Shown piece after piece: positions 8,217-15,836 of a stretch of 29,835 nt of DNA; position 1 is the stretch's first letter, and every line of letters starts with the position of its first letter. The notes beneath the pieces were generated by a model, which ran no database searches, was not told where the DNA came from, and saw only the letters and a program-made list of their open reading frames with translations. This DNA is from CAYYGL01 sp964471235. Its GTDB lineage: Bacteria > Calditrichota > Calditrichia > RBG-13-44-9 > J075. The position numbers were made by a program, and so were the translations under genes. The stretch spans positions 1 through 29,835 of the forward strand of contig CAYYGL010000040.1 of NCBI GenBank assembly GCA_964471235.1, in the 5' to 3' direction.

Positions 8217-9305
8217 CTATACTTCCATCATCTCTAAACTTACCCGCCGATGGATTTCCGGCAATAATTGAATTCCCTGCTCAAAATTCACAATACGGTT
8301 GATTAAGTAGAACATATACATGGTCGTCAGCCAGTTGGTAAATTCCCTTTTACTTGCCAGATGCTTGCGCAGATTCAGCATAATCCAGGAGAAATGTTCC
8401 CAGGTGTCAAAACAGGTGTCACAATCCCGGTCAATGCCGGTGCAGCAGCGTCGGGTGGTGGTGAAGTCGGCGTTGTATGCCCGAAAGTGGGGATTGTAAG
8501 GCTTGCCGTTGCGCAACCGTTCGGCATTCACCGGGTGATTCTCACTCAGGCTGGTACAGACCTCGTAGCCCCAGTGCTCATCATACAACATCCCGCTGGA
8601 AACCACCTCGCTGATATAGGCAGTCATGAAAATATGCTGAGGAAAACGGTCAATCATCCGTTCAATTTCCCGATGCACATTCTCAAACCCATGGAGATAA
8701 TCCAATTCCCCGCCCCGATGCTGCAAATCTCCGTAAAAATTGAACAGCACGTAGTTGCCATTTTCCACACATTGGGTGACCACGTTCTCAATCTCGTGGG
8801 CATTCCCCGGTGTGACCGTGTAATACCAGAATGCCCGGGGATCATTGCGGTAATTTTGCAGGGCACGGGCAAAGACATCAACTTTCCCGCTTCCCCGCAA
8901 GCGGCGATCGGTTTCATGATCTCCCCAGACCGAGATGCCGATGGGCATATTCTCAAACCCCTCATACGGTATTCTGCGCAGTCCGTTGGTGGCAATATTC
9001 ATGTAAAAATTTTGATAAATTTTTTTAACCCGATCCATGGCTAATGTTGGTTCACCGCCCACGATGGTCACAAAATTGGTGCCCCGGGCTTTTTCCCGTT
9101 CAATAAAGTCGTCAAATACCCTTTCATCCCGGGAAGATGAAAAGCGATCCATGTTTTCGGAAAAATAGTAGCATCCGGAACACCGCAGGTTACAGACGTG
9201 GGTGATATCCACTGAAATGGACCGTAACGAACCTGCCTGTCGAACTTCCCGGTAGAGTCGGCGCAAAAACGGATCTTGCAAATATGTCTTTAGCGTGTTT
9301 GCCAT
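8217..9305 (-). CDS. Radical SAM protein of unassigned function
   Basis: This 362-residue protein binds a radical-SAM [4Fe-4S] cluster through C38-x3-C42-x2-C45 ('CNLRCSGCYYF'). It has the SAM-contact 'GGEPT' at 83-87. A C-terminal Cys group (C287, C288, C295, C298; 'RRCCTGIDRDCDTC') could hold an auxiliary cluster as in SPASM/Twitch-type enzymes. The substrate is unknown. It lies between lipS1 and etfB in an island whose other radical SAM enzymes make lipoate, so a role in maturing an sHdr component is possible. I chose the ATG at 9305, which lacks a clear ribosome binding site; a TTG at 9323 is the in-frame alternative. Confidence 0.85.
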   Translation of the reverse strand: MANTLKTYLQDPFLRRLYREVRQAGSLRSISVDITHVCNLRCSGCYYFSENMDRFSSSRDERVFDDFIEREKARGTNFVTIVGGEPTLAMDRVKKIYQNFYMNIATNGLRRIPYEGFENMPIGISVWGDHETDRRLRGSGKVDVFARALQNYRNDPRAFWYYTVTPGNAHEIENVVTQCVENGNYVLFNFYGDLQHRGGELDYLHGFENVHREIERMIDRFPQHIFMTAYISEVVSSGMLYDEHWGYEVCTSLSENHPVNAERLRNGKPYNPHFRAYNADFTTTRRCCTGIDRDCDTCFDTWEHFSWIMLNLRKHLASKREFTNWLTTMYMFYLINRIVNFEQGIQLLPEIHRRVSLEMMEV

Positions 9306-9453
9306 GGTTAAGTGATACGTCAACCGTTAAACGTGAAATGTTTGAGAATACGAAATGATGAGTAACCAGTGATGAATGACGGATTTTCTAATTTAATTGT
9401 CAACCGCAACTCTCTCATTCACCTATTTACTCATCTAATCACTGCATTAAATT
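9306..9453. other. Spacer with degenerate inverted words (ATGAGTAA...TTACTCAT)
   Basis: No gene is seen. GATGAGTAA near 9358 and TTACTCATC near 9428 face each other, together with CAGTGA/TCACTG and ATGAATGA/TCATTCAC pairs. The same ATGAGTAA/TTACTCAT pair occurs in the spacer upstream of lbpA2 (13399-13444), suggesting a dispersed intergenic family. Confidence 0.4.
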
Positions 9454-9615
9454 GTCAAAACAAGTTTTGACGCTCTATTTTTATCAAAACAAGTTTTGAT
9501 GCTCCATTTTTGTCAAAACAAGTTTTGACGCTCCATTTTTATCAAAACGAGTTTTGATGCTCCATCCTTCTTGTCAAAACAAGTTTTGACGCTCCAAAAC
9601 GAGTTTTGACGCTCC
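9454..9615. repeat. Array of six palindromic repeats after lipS1
   Basis: Six copies of a 23-base unit start at 9454, 9483, 9512, 9541, 9573 and about 9594, the last truncated on the left. Each is an 8-base inverted repeat around AA or GA, followed by GCTCC (GCTCT in copy 1). Copies 1, 3 and 5 have GTCAAAAC/GTTTTGAC arms; copies 2 and 4 have ATCAAAAC/GTTTTGAT. The outer pair therefore changes together. Spacing is 29, 29, 29, 32 and about 22. As minus-strand RNA each copy makes a hairpin with a CUUG or CUCG loop. The array touches the lipS1 stop codon. Confidence 0.9.
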
Positions 9616-9616
9616 A

Positions 9617-10732
9617 TCAATCTTGCAATAGTTCTTCCAGTCTTAACTGCTGCAGGATATCTGCCTGGTCCCTTTCTTCCGGCACAAAGGGATAGTCCCG
9701 GTAAGGTTCACTGGGACGATAGCTGCCGTAGGGGCGGGTGCAGCCCGGTTCGCCACTTTCCCCGGGGCAGCCGTTGGTCATAAAGGGCAGCCCGGTGCGC
9801 ACCACCTTCATCACTTCCGGCATGGTCGCCTTCAGTCGGATTAAATTACCGGCATCATCGAAAACAATGCGCTCCGCAGGTAAATCATAGTCTTCTAACA
9901 AACTTTTCACCAGTTGAATCCGCCGCCACCGGGTAATATGCGGCTTGGGATGTTCCCCCAGGCGGGAATCCGGCTCCGGGTTAAAACAGAACAGGTAAGA
10001 GAAAATCTGCTGTTCTTTCAAATAGAAAAAGGTCTCGATCAAATCCTTGTCACTCTCCCCAATCCCCACCAGGGTATGGCAATTGACCTTCCAGGGACCG
10101 AAAATTTCCCGCGACCAGTGAATGACATCCCAATAGTTACGCCATTTTAACCCGCCCTGCGGCACATTGGTGCGATGCTGCAAAAAGGTTTCCTCGGTAA
10201 CGGCATCCAGCCCCACACCGATCATATCCACCCCCAGTTCCTTAAAGGTTTTCAGCCGGTCGTAATTTAATGTAGGCGGCGCCACCAGAATGGAAAGTGG
10301 GGTGGAAACGTTTGCGGTAATTCGTTCAGTGATGTCCGCGGTATCCTTAAAAGCACTCCCATGAGTCACCATGGAGATACATAACCGGGTGAGTTGCTGC
10401 TGGTATTTTGCCATTTGCGCCACGACCCGGTCGGTTTCCAGGAGGGGCCAGTCTACCCGTATAAAGGATTTCTCCTCGTAATTTCCCGGGCGGGTACGGG
10501 CGAGACCGCAGTAAGAACAATCGGAGAAACACCCCTGTTCGTAATTTAGCAGGAGGTTGATGCCGCCGAATTCAAACTGCCGGGCAAACCTGCCCGATAC
10601 CAACCGCAGGGCAATGGCGCTGGCGCCACTCAGTCGAACATAATCCGGGCTAATCTGCTTTTTTTGAAATCCCACCCCGGTGGCTACCGGAATGGTTTGT
10701 GCTGTGGATTTATTGGTGTTGATATGAGACAT
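9617..10732 (-). CDS. lipS1: Radical SAM lipoyl synthase component LipS1
   Basis: This 371-residue radical SAM enzyme carries the cluster motif C68-x3-C72-x2-C75 ('GCFSDCSYCGLAR'). A C-terminal Cys pair (C322, C331; 'NGCPGESGEPGCTRPYG') is suited to an auxiliary cluster. LipS1 and LipS2 together insert the two sulfurs into an octanoyl chain and replace LipA in many sHdr organisms. The assignment rests on the motif layout and on placement beside LipS2, a lipoate ligase and LbpA2. GGAG precedes the ATG, and the ligase gene ends 12 bases upstream. A BioB-like or other radical SAM role is the alternative. Confidence 0.8.
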   Translation of the reverse strand: MSHINTNKSTAQTIPVATGVGFQKKQISPDYVRLSGASAIALRLVSGRFARQFEFGGINLLLNYEQGCFSDCSYCGLARTRPGNYEEKSFIRVDWPLLETDRVVAQMAKYQQQLTRLCISMVTHGSAFKDTADITERITANVSTPLSILVAPPTLNYDRLKTFKELGVDMIGVGLDAVTEETFLQHRTNVPQGGLKWRNYWDVIHWSREIFGPWKVNCHTLVGIGESDKDLIETFFYLKEQQIFSYLFCFNPEPDSRLGEHPKPHITRWRRIQLVKSLLEDYDLPAERIVFDDAGNLIRLKATMPEVMKVVRTGLPFMTNGCPGESGEPGCTRPYGSYRPSEPYRDYPFVPEERDQADILQQLRLEELLQD

Positions 10733-10744
10733 AAACCGTTCTCC

Positions 10745-11875
10745 TTATTTCGATTGCATCGCCGGGGCTTTTGGATAATAACAGGATCCGTTGTAGGTGA
10801 AATGATTTTCCATTCGGGCGCGCCGGGCTGCCTGCCAGATTGCTTCCACAACTTCTTCCGGGCGCAGCGGTACTTCACTACCGGATAACACCCCGGCAAC
10901 CGTTTTCCGAATGTGGGATTTGTCCAGGGGACTCCATTTCAAACGGGTTTCGATTTCATTGAACAGGGGGGCGGTCTCCAAAAAATCACCGCTGATGAGC
11001 ACGCTTTTGATGATATCGCCTTTCAGCCCGATATATGTTCTTAGCAACCCCGCCGCGGTTTTCTTCACACTCATCCCGGTCATATCCGCCTGGGGCGAGC
11101 GCTGAAACAACCACATCTCATTGCGATATTTTTCCGCTGCCAGGGCTTCTATCCGGGCGGTCTCGGTACCGGAAAACGGAATTTCCTCCAGAGTTATGCC
11201 GAACGTGCGCTGAAAGCTTTCTTTCACCCGCTGCCGCACTTCCCCTACCGAAATCGGCTGCTGCAACTCCCGGGAGACCGTGGTGATGCGCTGGCGAACC
11301 GAGCGCACCAGCACTTTGTCGGAATATTTCTCAGCAGGGATGTTCAGCACCCGCAGCATCAATTGGATGTCCAGGTCAACCAATAAACTGGTGTGGAACA
11401 GAATTGCGCCGGCAGTATCATAATAGACCCCCAGCCCGGCGATTTTCTTCCCGTTAACCTGCAAATCATTTTTTCCCCGAAATGCAGCCTGTATCCCCAT
11501 TGTTTTCAGGGCAGCGATTAACGGTTCGGCAAATCGATAATATACTTCCCTCGGTTTTGCCAGAGCCGCATCGAAGGCTGAAGAGGTGGTGAGACAGAGA
11601 CCCAACTGCTCGCGCCCCATCAGGATGGCGCCGCCGCCGGTGGGTCGCCGACCTATCTGAATATCCTCCGCCGCACAATTGGCTAAATTTAACTCCGCAG
11701 CCAGATTCTGAAACCTGCCCACCAGGGCGCAATGCGAGCGGTAAGTATACAAACGCAATGTGGGAGTCTGCCGGCGTGGGGCTTGAACCGGGTAATCGCG
11801 CATCAAAAACTCATCTGCTGCCAATCCGTAATCAGCGTTCACGTTATCTTCCGTTATGTATCGCCAGTGTCTCAT
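10745..11875 (-). CDS. Dedicated lipoate-protein ligase, sLpl(AB)-type
   Basis: This 376-residue LplA-like ligase would attach lipoate or octanoate to LbpA. Visible catalytic-domain motifs are 'RRPTGGGAILMG' (76-87) and 'KNDLQVNGKKIAGLG' (135-149) holding the adenylate-site lysine. A C-terminal accessory domain follows from about 250, so the A and B parts are fused. Conventional starts place the family N-terminus at the ATG at 11875 (MRHWRYI). The frame stays open to a GTG at 11941 that overlaps the lipS2 stop by 4 bases, but that extension runs through a copy of the palindromic repeat. The order lbpA2-lipS2-ligase-lipS1 argues for a self-contained lipoate assembly operon. Confidence 0.82.
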   Translation of the reverse strand: MRHWRYITEDNVNADYGLAADEFLMRDYPVQAPRRQTPTLRLYTYRSHCALVGRFQNLAAELNLANCAAEDIQIGRRPTGGGAILMGREQLGLCLTTSSAFDAALAKPREVYYRFAEPLIAALKTMGIQAAFRGKNDLQVNGKKIAGLGVYYDTAGAILFHTSLLVDLDIQLMLRVLNIPAEKYSDKVLVRSVRQRITTVSRELQQPISVGEVRQRVKESFQRTFGITLEEIPFSGTETARIEALAAEKYRNEMWLFQRSPQADMTGMSVKKTAAGLLRTYIGLKGDIIKSVLISGDFLETAPLFNEIETRLKWSPLDKSHIRKTVAGVLSGSEVPLRPEEVVEAIWQAARRARMENHFTYNGSCYYPKAPAMQSK

Positions 11876-11907
11876 GGGTGTTCGGTGTGTTTGGGTTTCA
11901 ATTGTCT

Positions 11908-11930
11908 GACAAAATAAATTTTGTTGCTCC
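11908..11930. repeat. Solo diverged copy of the palindromic repeat
   Basis: This 23-base element between lipS2 and the ligase matches the unit of the 9454-9615 array: ACAAAAT and ATTTTGT arms around AA, then GCTCC-type ending in the same orientation. The arm changes relative to the array are compensated on the opposite arm. It begins 8 bases after the lipS2 stop in transcription order. Confidence 0.7.
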
Positions 11931-11937
11931 TCCCCCC

Positions 11938-12897
11938 TCACGTCCCACAGGAGCAGGAAGTTTCCACAAAGCGGGGGGTTAAGCCTTTGCCGCGGGAGTA
12001 AGCGACGATGCCTTCTGCCGGGTAGGCGATTCCGTTCAAGCCGAAATCCACCGCGGCTTTATCGACCGAGAGTTTGTGCTCACCCAATGGGCGGGCACAG
12101 CCTAACAGCACCGGGGTATCCGGCAGACGGAGACGGGATTCAAAAAAGAAGTGCTCAATCTCATCAATGGGCGGGGGAGGAGTATCCTCCATCGGGGTGC
12201 CTACCATTGGGGTTAAGATGACCAAAATGAGGCTGTGAATGGGATATTTTTCGATGAGGGAAAGAGCATTGTACTCTCCCAGGAATTTTCCGAAATGAAG
12301 CCCTAAAATAATATGGGGGCGAATGCTATGGTCGTATTTCACCAGGTATTCCATGGAACGGTCAAAATCCTCCACGGTGAGGTCCAGATGGTATACATCC
12401 CGAATGGTTTCATTGGCGCCAATAATATCCAGCATCACCCCGTCGATGCCGGCTTTTTTTAATCCGGCGGCAGTCTCTTCATTCACCACCCCGCAATGCA
12501 CCATCACCCGCAATCCCAATTCGGATTTGATACGGGCAATATCTCCCAGATACTTCTTTAAGGGAACGGCGCCATTGGGCTGGGAACCGCCGCTGATGAG
12601 AATGCCGGAAGTGCCGGTTGCTGCCAGGCGTTGGGCAAGGCGGAAGAGCCCTTCCGACTGATCCAGGGCAATCATCGGCTCCAGAATTTTGCTGTTGCAG
12701 TGCTCGCAGTTCAGCGCGCAGGCGTTGCCGGTTAAACTGATAGGGCGGTATGCCCGGGGGGTTTTCTGTTGAAATTCCTCGGTGGCAAAATGCTTTAATC
12801 CCGGGGCAAAAAAGGTGATTTCATCCGAAAAATTCGCCTGCCGAACAGCAAATGCCTGATCCGGCAAATTCAGGGCGTTTAGGATTCCGCCAGCCAT
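11938..12897 (-). CDS. lipS2: Radical SAM lipoyl synthase component LipS2
   Basis: This 319-residue protein shows the radical SAM motif C60-x3-C64-x2-C67 ('LTGNACALNCEHCNSKIL') and C-terminal cysteines ('LLGCARPLGE', 'ETSCSCGT') that could bind a second cluster. It pairs with LipS1 to make lipoyl groups from octanoyl-LbpA. The start at 12897 follows GAGG and overlaps the lbpA2 3' end by 19 bases, implying translational coupling; a TTG six bases upstream is also in frame. The assignment rests on motif type, size and context, since no search was possible. Confidence 0.8.
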   Translation of the reverse strand: MAGGILNALNLPDQAFAVRQANFSDEITFFAPGLKHFATEEFQQKTPRAYRPISLTGNACALNCEHCNSKILEPMIALDQSEGLFRLAQRLAATGTSGILISGGSQPNGAVPLKKYLGDIARIKSELGLRVMVHCGVVNEETAAGLKKAGIDGVMLDIIGANETIRDVYHLDLTVEDFDRSMEYLVKYDHSIRPHIILGLHFGKFLGEYNALSLIEKYPIHSLILVILTPMVGTPMEDTPPPPIDEIEHFFFESRLRLPDTPVLLGCARPLGEHKLSVDKAAVDFGLNGIAYPAEGIVAYSRGKGLTPRFVETSCSCGT

Positions 12898-13328
12898 CCC
12901 CAATCCTCATATTTTTTAATCTCCGCCTCATACCACTGCCGGATTGCCAACTCCCCGGTTATCAACTGCTCCCGCTCCTTCTCAAAATCGCTCATCTCAA
13001 TTTCCAGAAACCATCCTTCCCCGAACGGATCAGTATTTGCCAGGCGAGGATTTTTCACCACGGCTTCATTAATGGCGACAATTTTGCCGGAAACCGGGCA
13101 GGTTAAAGCGCCGACATGCTTCTCCGCTTCCAGGCTGCCAAATGTTTCCCCGCGGCTCACCTGTTTGCCAGGAGATTCAAATTGTACCACCACAAAAGCC
13201 CCCTTGGTCTCCTGCTCCAACGGGTCTATACCGATTCGCGCCCGGCTCCCCTCTACTTTTATCCAGAGATGCGATTGGGGATCGTAAAACAATTCCGGAT
13301 CAAGCTGGTAATTTTTTATCGTTATCAT
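12879..13328 (-). CDS. lbpA: Lipoate-binding protein LbpA2 (GcvH-like)
   Basis: This 149-residue GcvH-like protein is a lipoyl carrier. The lipoylation segment is 'GSLEAEKHVGALTCPVSG' with K70 as the modified residue, followed by 'INEAVVKNPRLANTDPFGEGW', which matches the GcvH fold. GGGAG lies eight bases before the ATG at 13328; an upstream in-frame start at 13409 has no such site. There is no glycine-cleavage gene nearby. Placement beside lipS2, lipS1 and a ligase points to an sHdr role instead. It differs clearly from LbpA1 in the lipoyl loop (EAEK versus ESSK), so the two may meet different partners. Confidence 0.88.
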   Translation of the reverse strand: MITIKNYQLDPELFYDPQSHLWIKVEGSRARIGIDPLEQETKGAFVVVQFESPGKQVSRGETFGSLEAEKHVGALTCPVSGKIVAINEAVVKNPRLANTDPFGEGWFLEIEMSDFEKEREQLITGELAIRQWYEAEIKKYEDWGWLAES

Positions 13329-13537
13329 GTATGCTTCTCCCAGAGTTAGTGGGGTGATGGGGTCTCGAATAATTGAAATTGGGATATCAGGAGGAATAAT
13401 GAGTAACAAGTAAGGAGTGATCTGCCAATCTACCCATTACTCATCCAAGCCATTACCACCATCCCTCTACCCCCATTCCCTATCCCCTTCCATCTTTAAT
13501 CTTTAATCTTTAATCTTTGATCTTTGATCTTACCCCT
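13329..13537. repeat. Spacer with TTTAATC heptamers and ATGAGTAA inverted repeat
   Basis: About six TTTAATC/TTTGATC heptamers fill 13493-13531, next to the stop of the sHdrB3 gene. ATGAGTAA (13399-13406) and TTACTCAT (13437-13444) form an inverted repeat. Both words recur in other spacers of the window. No promoter stands out. Confidence 0.6.
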
Positions 13538-14800
13538 TCACACTCCCATCGCTTCCACGACCAATTCGATAATATCTTTTACAATCAATTTACCTTCGTT
13601 ACCGGTGGATTTGACGGCATCCTCAAAGCGGGAGACTTCATAAGGGCAGCAGACCGCCAGAACATCGGCACCGGTTTCGACGGCTTCCCGCACCCGGCGT
13701 TCCGAGAGCCGTTCGGTCACGTGATCAGCCATGAAGCCGTCTAACCACATCCCGCCGCCGCCACCGCCGCAGCAATAACTGTTTTGACGACAACGTCCCA
13801 TTTCGATTAACTCCACCCCCGGCAAGGCGTTGATCATATTCCGCGGGGCGTCAAATTCCCCGTTGTGCCGACCCAGGTAGCAAGGATCGTGAAACGTAAC
13901 TTTATAACCGAGTTTGTTTTTGAATGTTAACTGAGCCATTAACGGCGCTAAAAAAGTGGTATAATGCACCACATCATATTTGCCGCCGTAATCGGGATAC
14001 TGCTTGCGCAGGGCATTTAAAGCATGCGGGTCAGTAACCATGATTTGTTTAAATTTGTATTTTTTAAAGGTGCGGATATTCTCTTCGGCAAACTCCTCGA
14101 ACAGCCCTTTCTCCCCTGCCAGCCGCTGCGAATCGCAGGAGCATTTTTCCTCGACTCCCAGGATACCGAAGTCCACATTCAGGGCATTCAGCACCTTTGC
14201 CAGCGCCCGGCTGGCATCCTTTCCCCGGGGATGATAAGAGGGATAACACTCCACAAACCACAACACATCGGCTTGCTTCTTCTCCTTCATGATGGGAACG
14301 TCCACACCGGCATCTTTTATCCAGTCTGCCCGTTTCCGGGGTGATTCGCCAAGGGGATTTCCGTATTCGAAGGTGTTCTCAAACACCTCTTGCAGTTCTT
14401 CAGGCACATTTCCCTCTAACACCGCTTCTTCCCGCACGGCCGGCATAATTTCAATCATATCCACATTCTTGGGGCAGACCCGCAGGCAATTCATACAGGT
14501 AGTACACTGCCAGAGATCGGGATCAGTGAACAAATCTACCCCCGCCTGAACATTGCGATAGATTTTGCGGGGACCATAATCCCCCACCATATCCACCGGG
14601 CAGACTCCCACGCACTGGGCACACTGGTAACACCACCCAAGGGATTCCCCGCCGGGCAGGGCAGTGATTTTGTCCATTACCTCGGTTTCGTAGTCGAAGA
14701 TCGGTCGTTGCGAAAACATCCGGTTCCAGTCGCCCGTGAGTTCGATTCCTTCGACGACCACTTTTTCTACTTCACGAATTTGGCTTTTGTCCACAGGCAT
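13538..14800 (-). CDS. shdrB3: sHdrB3-type Fe-S oxidoreductase (HdrC-HdrB fusion)
   Basis: This 420-residue soluble Fe-S protein is a subunit of the sHdr complex. Two ferredoxin-type [4Fe-4S] motifs come first (C57/C60/C63/C67 and C99/C102/C105/C109), as in HdrC. The HdrB-like part follows: a degenerate first CCG repeat (C185, C220, C222) and an intact second one ('HDPCYLGRHNGEF' with C307, C337, C343-C344 and a Gly-rich 'GGGGGG'). GGAGG precedes the ATG. It takes the position held by separate hdrC2-hdrB2 genes in type I islands, which with EtfABD marks this as type II. Its C-terminal half resembles the membrane protein at 4080-6167. Confidence 0.88.
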   Translation of the reverse strand: MPVDKSQIREVEKVVVEGIELTGDWNRMFSQRPIFDYETEVMDKITALPGGESLGWCYQCAQCVGVCPVDMVGDYGPRKIYRNVQAGVDLFTDPDLWQCTTCMNCLRVCPKNVDMIEIMPAVREEAVLEGNVPEELQEVFENTFEYGNPLGESPRKRADWIKDAGVDVPIMKEKKQADVLWFVECYPSYHPRGKDASRALAKVLNALNVDFGILGVEEKCSCDSQRLAGEKGLFEEFAEENIRTFKKYKFKQIMVTDPHALNALRKQYPDYGGKYDVVHYTTFLAPLMAQLTFKNKLGYKVTFHDPCYLGRHNGEFDAPRNMINALPGVELIEMGRCRQNSYCCGGGGGGMWLDGFMADHVTERLSERRVREAVETGADVLAVCCPYEVSRFEDAVKSTGNEGKLIVKDIIELVVEAMGV

Positions 14801-14957
14801 AAACTTAATCCTCCATGTTAGAGCGATGGCTCTTTAAGAATTCAGAAATTGATGTCTTGACCTCTCAATTCATAAATCGGAACTCGCAGATCACCGTTCG
14901 TAAATCTCAACGGTTGGTTGCCAATCGACGATTTACGATATTCGATTTACGAAGTCG
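14801..14957. other. Spacer with TTCGTAAATC/GATTTACGAA repeats
   Basis: TTCGTAAATC (14897-14906) and GATTTACGAA (14944-14953) form a perfect 10-base inverted repeat, with another GATTTACGA at 14930-14938. No T-tract follows on the minus strand, so it is not an obvious terminator. The sHdrB3 ribosome binding site lies at the 14807-14812 end. Confidence 0.45.
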
Positions 14958-15749
14958 TTAATTTTTTATCCCATTACCCACATCCGTTTTATCCGATTGA
15001 GATGGATCGGATTTAGCATCCTGCTTATAGATCCCCAGCAAGCGGCGGGAAAATTCCGCCAGACCGGGCATCACTTTGTTGAATTCCTGGGTCATCCGCA
15101 TCCGAAGCACCGTATATACATACACCACGTACACGCTGCACAAATAAGCATCCACTCCAAACCGGTTATTGCCAATCACATCAAATCCGGCGGCTTCGCC
15201 CACATGGCGAACAAAGGAAAGCGCCTTCCCGATGCGTAGATAAGTTTCCCCTTCTCCTTCCCCGGCTACCTTCAGGGGATAGTCTTCGGTAATCACCAGG
15301 GGTAGGGAACCGGTTTCGGTTTTGGGGTCCCATATCCAGCGCGTCCAGAGCCAGTAGTGGTCCGGCAGGGTGTAATGGAGCAATTCGCTGGCAACATCAT
15401 AACGGATGTTGCTCTCCATGTCTTTTAGGTGGCGGATAAAACCGCTAAAGCGTTCCGATATGGGGGACTCGCCATACAACAATTCCGTAATCCACACCTT
15501 CAGTTGGTCTGTGCCATAGGTATCCAGAAAACGGTCTGTTTTCCGGCGAATCGAAAAGATTCGGTTAAAAACCGCACGCAGATTTTCCTCATCCAGAACG
15601 GTAATGGGTTCACGGCCCAGATTCTCCTGAAAAAAGCGGCTTTTCTCTTCCAGGTCCTCGCAAATTTGAAAGAGTTCATCAGCAGACACTTTTCCGAGCG
15701 CCTCTTTCATAAATTCTTTTGCGGTATCAATGTCAACAAACTGAGCCAT
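14958..15749 (-). CDS. sHdr-associated conserved protein (Hyp)
   Basis: This 263-residue soluble protein has no domain I recognise. It occupies the place, between hdrA and the next Fe-S subunit, where sHdr islands carry their conserved 'Hyp' gene, and its size fits. It has no Cys-cluster motif and no signal peptide; helices rich in Glu/Arg dominate, with an aromatic patch ('YTLPDHYWLWTRWIWDP') near the middle and a low-complexity Lys/Asp/Ser tail. It probably supports assembly or the structure of the complex. AGGGA lies eight bases before the ATG. The mechanism is unknown. Confidence 0.75.
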   Translation of the reverse strand: MAQFVDIDTAKEFMKEALGKVSADELFQICEDLEEKSRFFQENLGREPITVLDEENLRAVFNRIFSIRRKTDRFLDTYGTDQLKVWITELLYGESPISERFSGFIRHLKDMESNIRYDVASELLHYTLPDHYWLWTRWIWDPKTETGSLPLVITEDYPLKVAGEGEGETYLRIGKALSFVRHVGEAAGFDVIGNNRFGVDAYLCSVYVVYVYTVLRMRMTQEFNKVMPGLAEFSRRLLGIYKQDAKSDPSQSDKTDVGNGIKN

Positions 15750-15804
15750 GGTTTCCCTGGTTTCTGTTCATAGCAGATGATAAGGAGCAACAAACCCTGA
15801 TAAA

Positions 15805-15836
15805 CCCCTTTTCCCTTTTCCCTTTTCCCTTTCCCC
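15805..15836. repeat. (TTTTCCC)n heptamer run
   Basis: Four tandem TTTTCCC-like units lie directly between the sHdrA stop and the Hyp gene. They belong to the same 7-base repeat habit seen at 6285 and 13493, but with a different unit. Confidence 0.6.

Noticed and set aside
9454..9615. CRISPR array
   Set aside because: The repeats are palindromes with spacers of only 0-9 bases that are themselves alike; no cas genes are near.
13329..13409. Longer N-terminus for LbpA2
   Set aside because: The added 27 residues have no counterpart in GcvH-like proteins and the ATG at 13328 has a good ribosome binding site.
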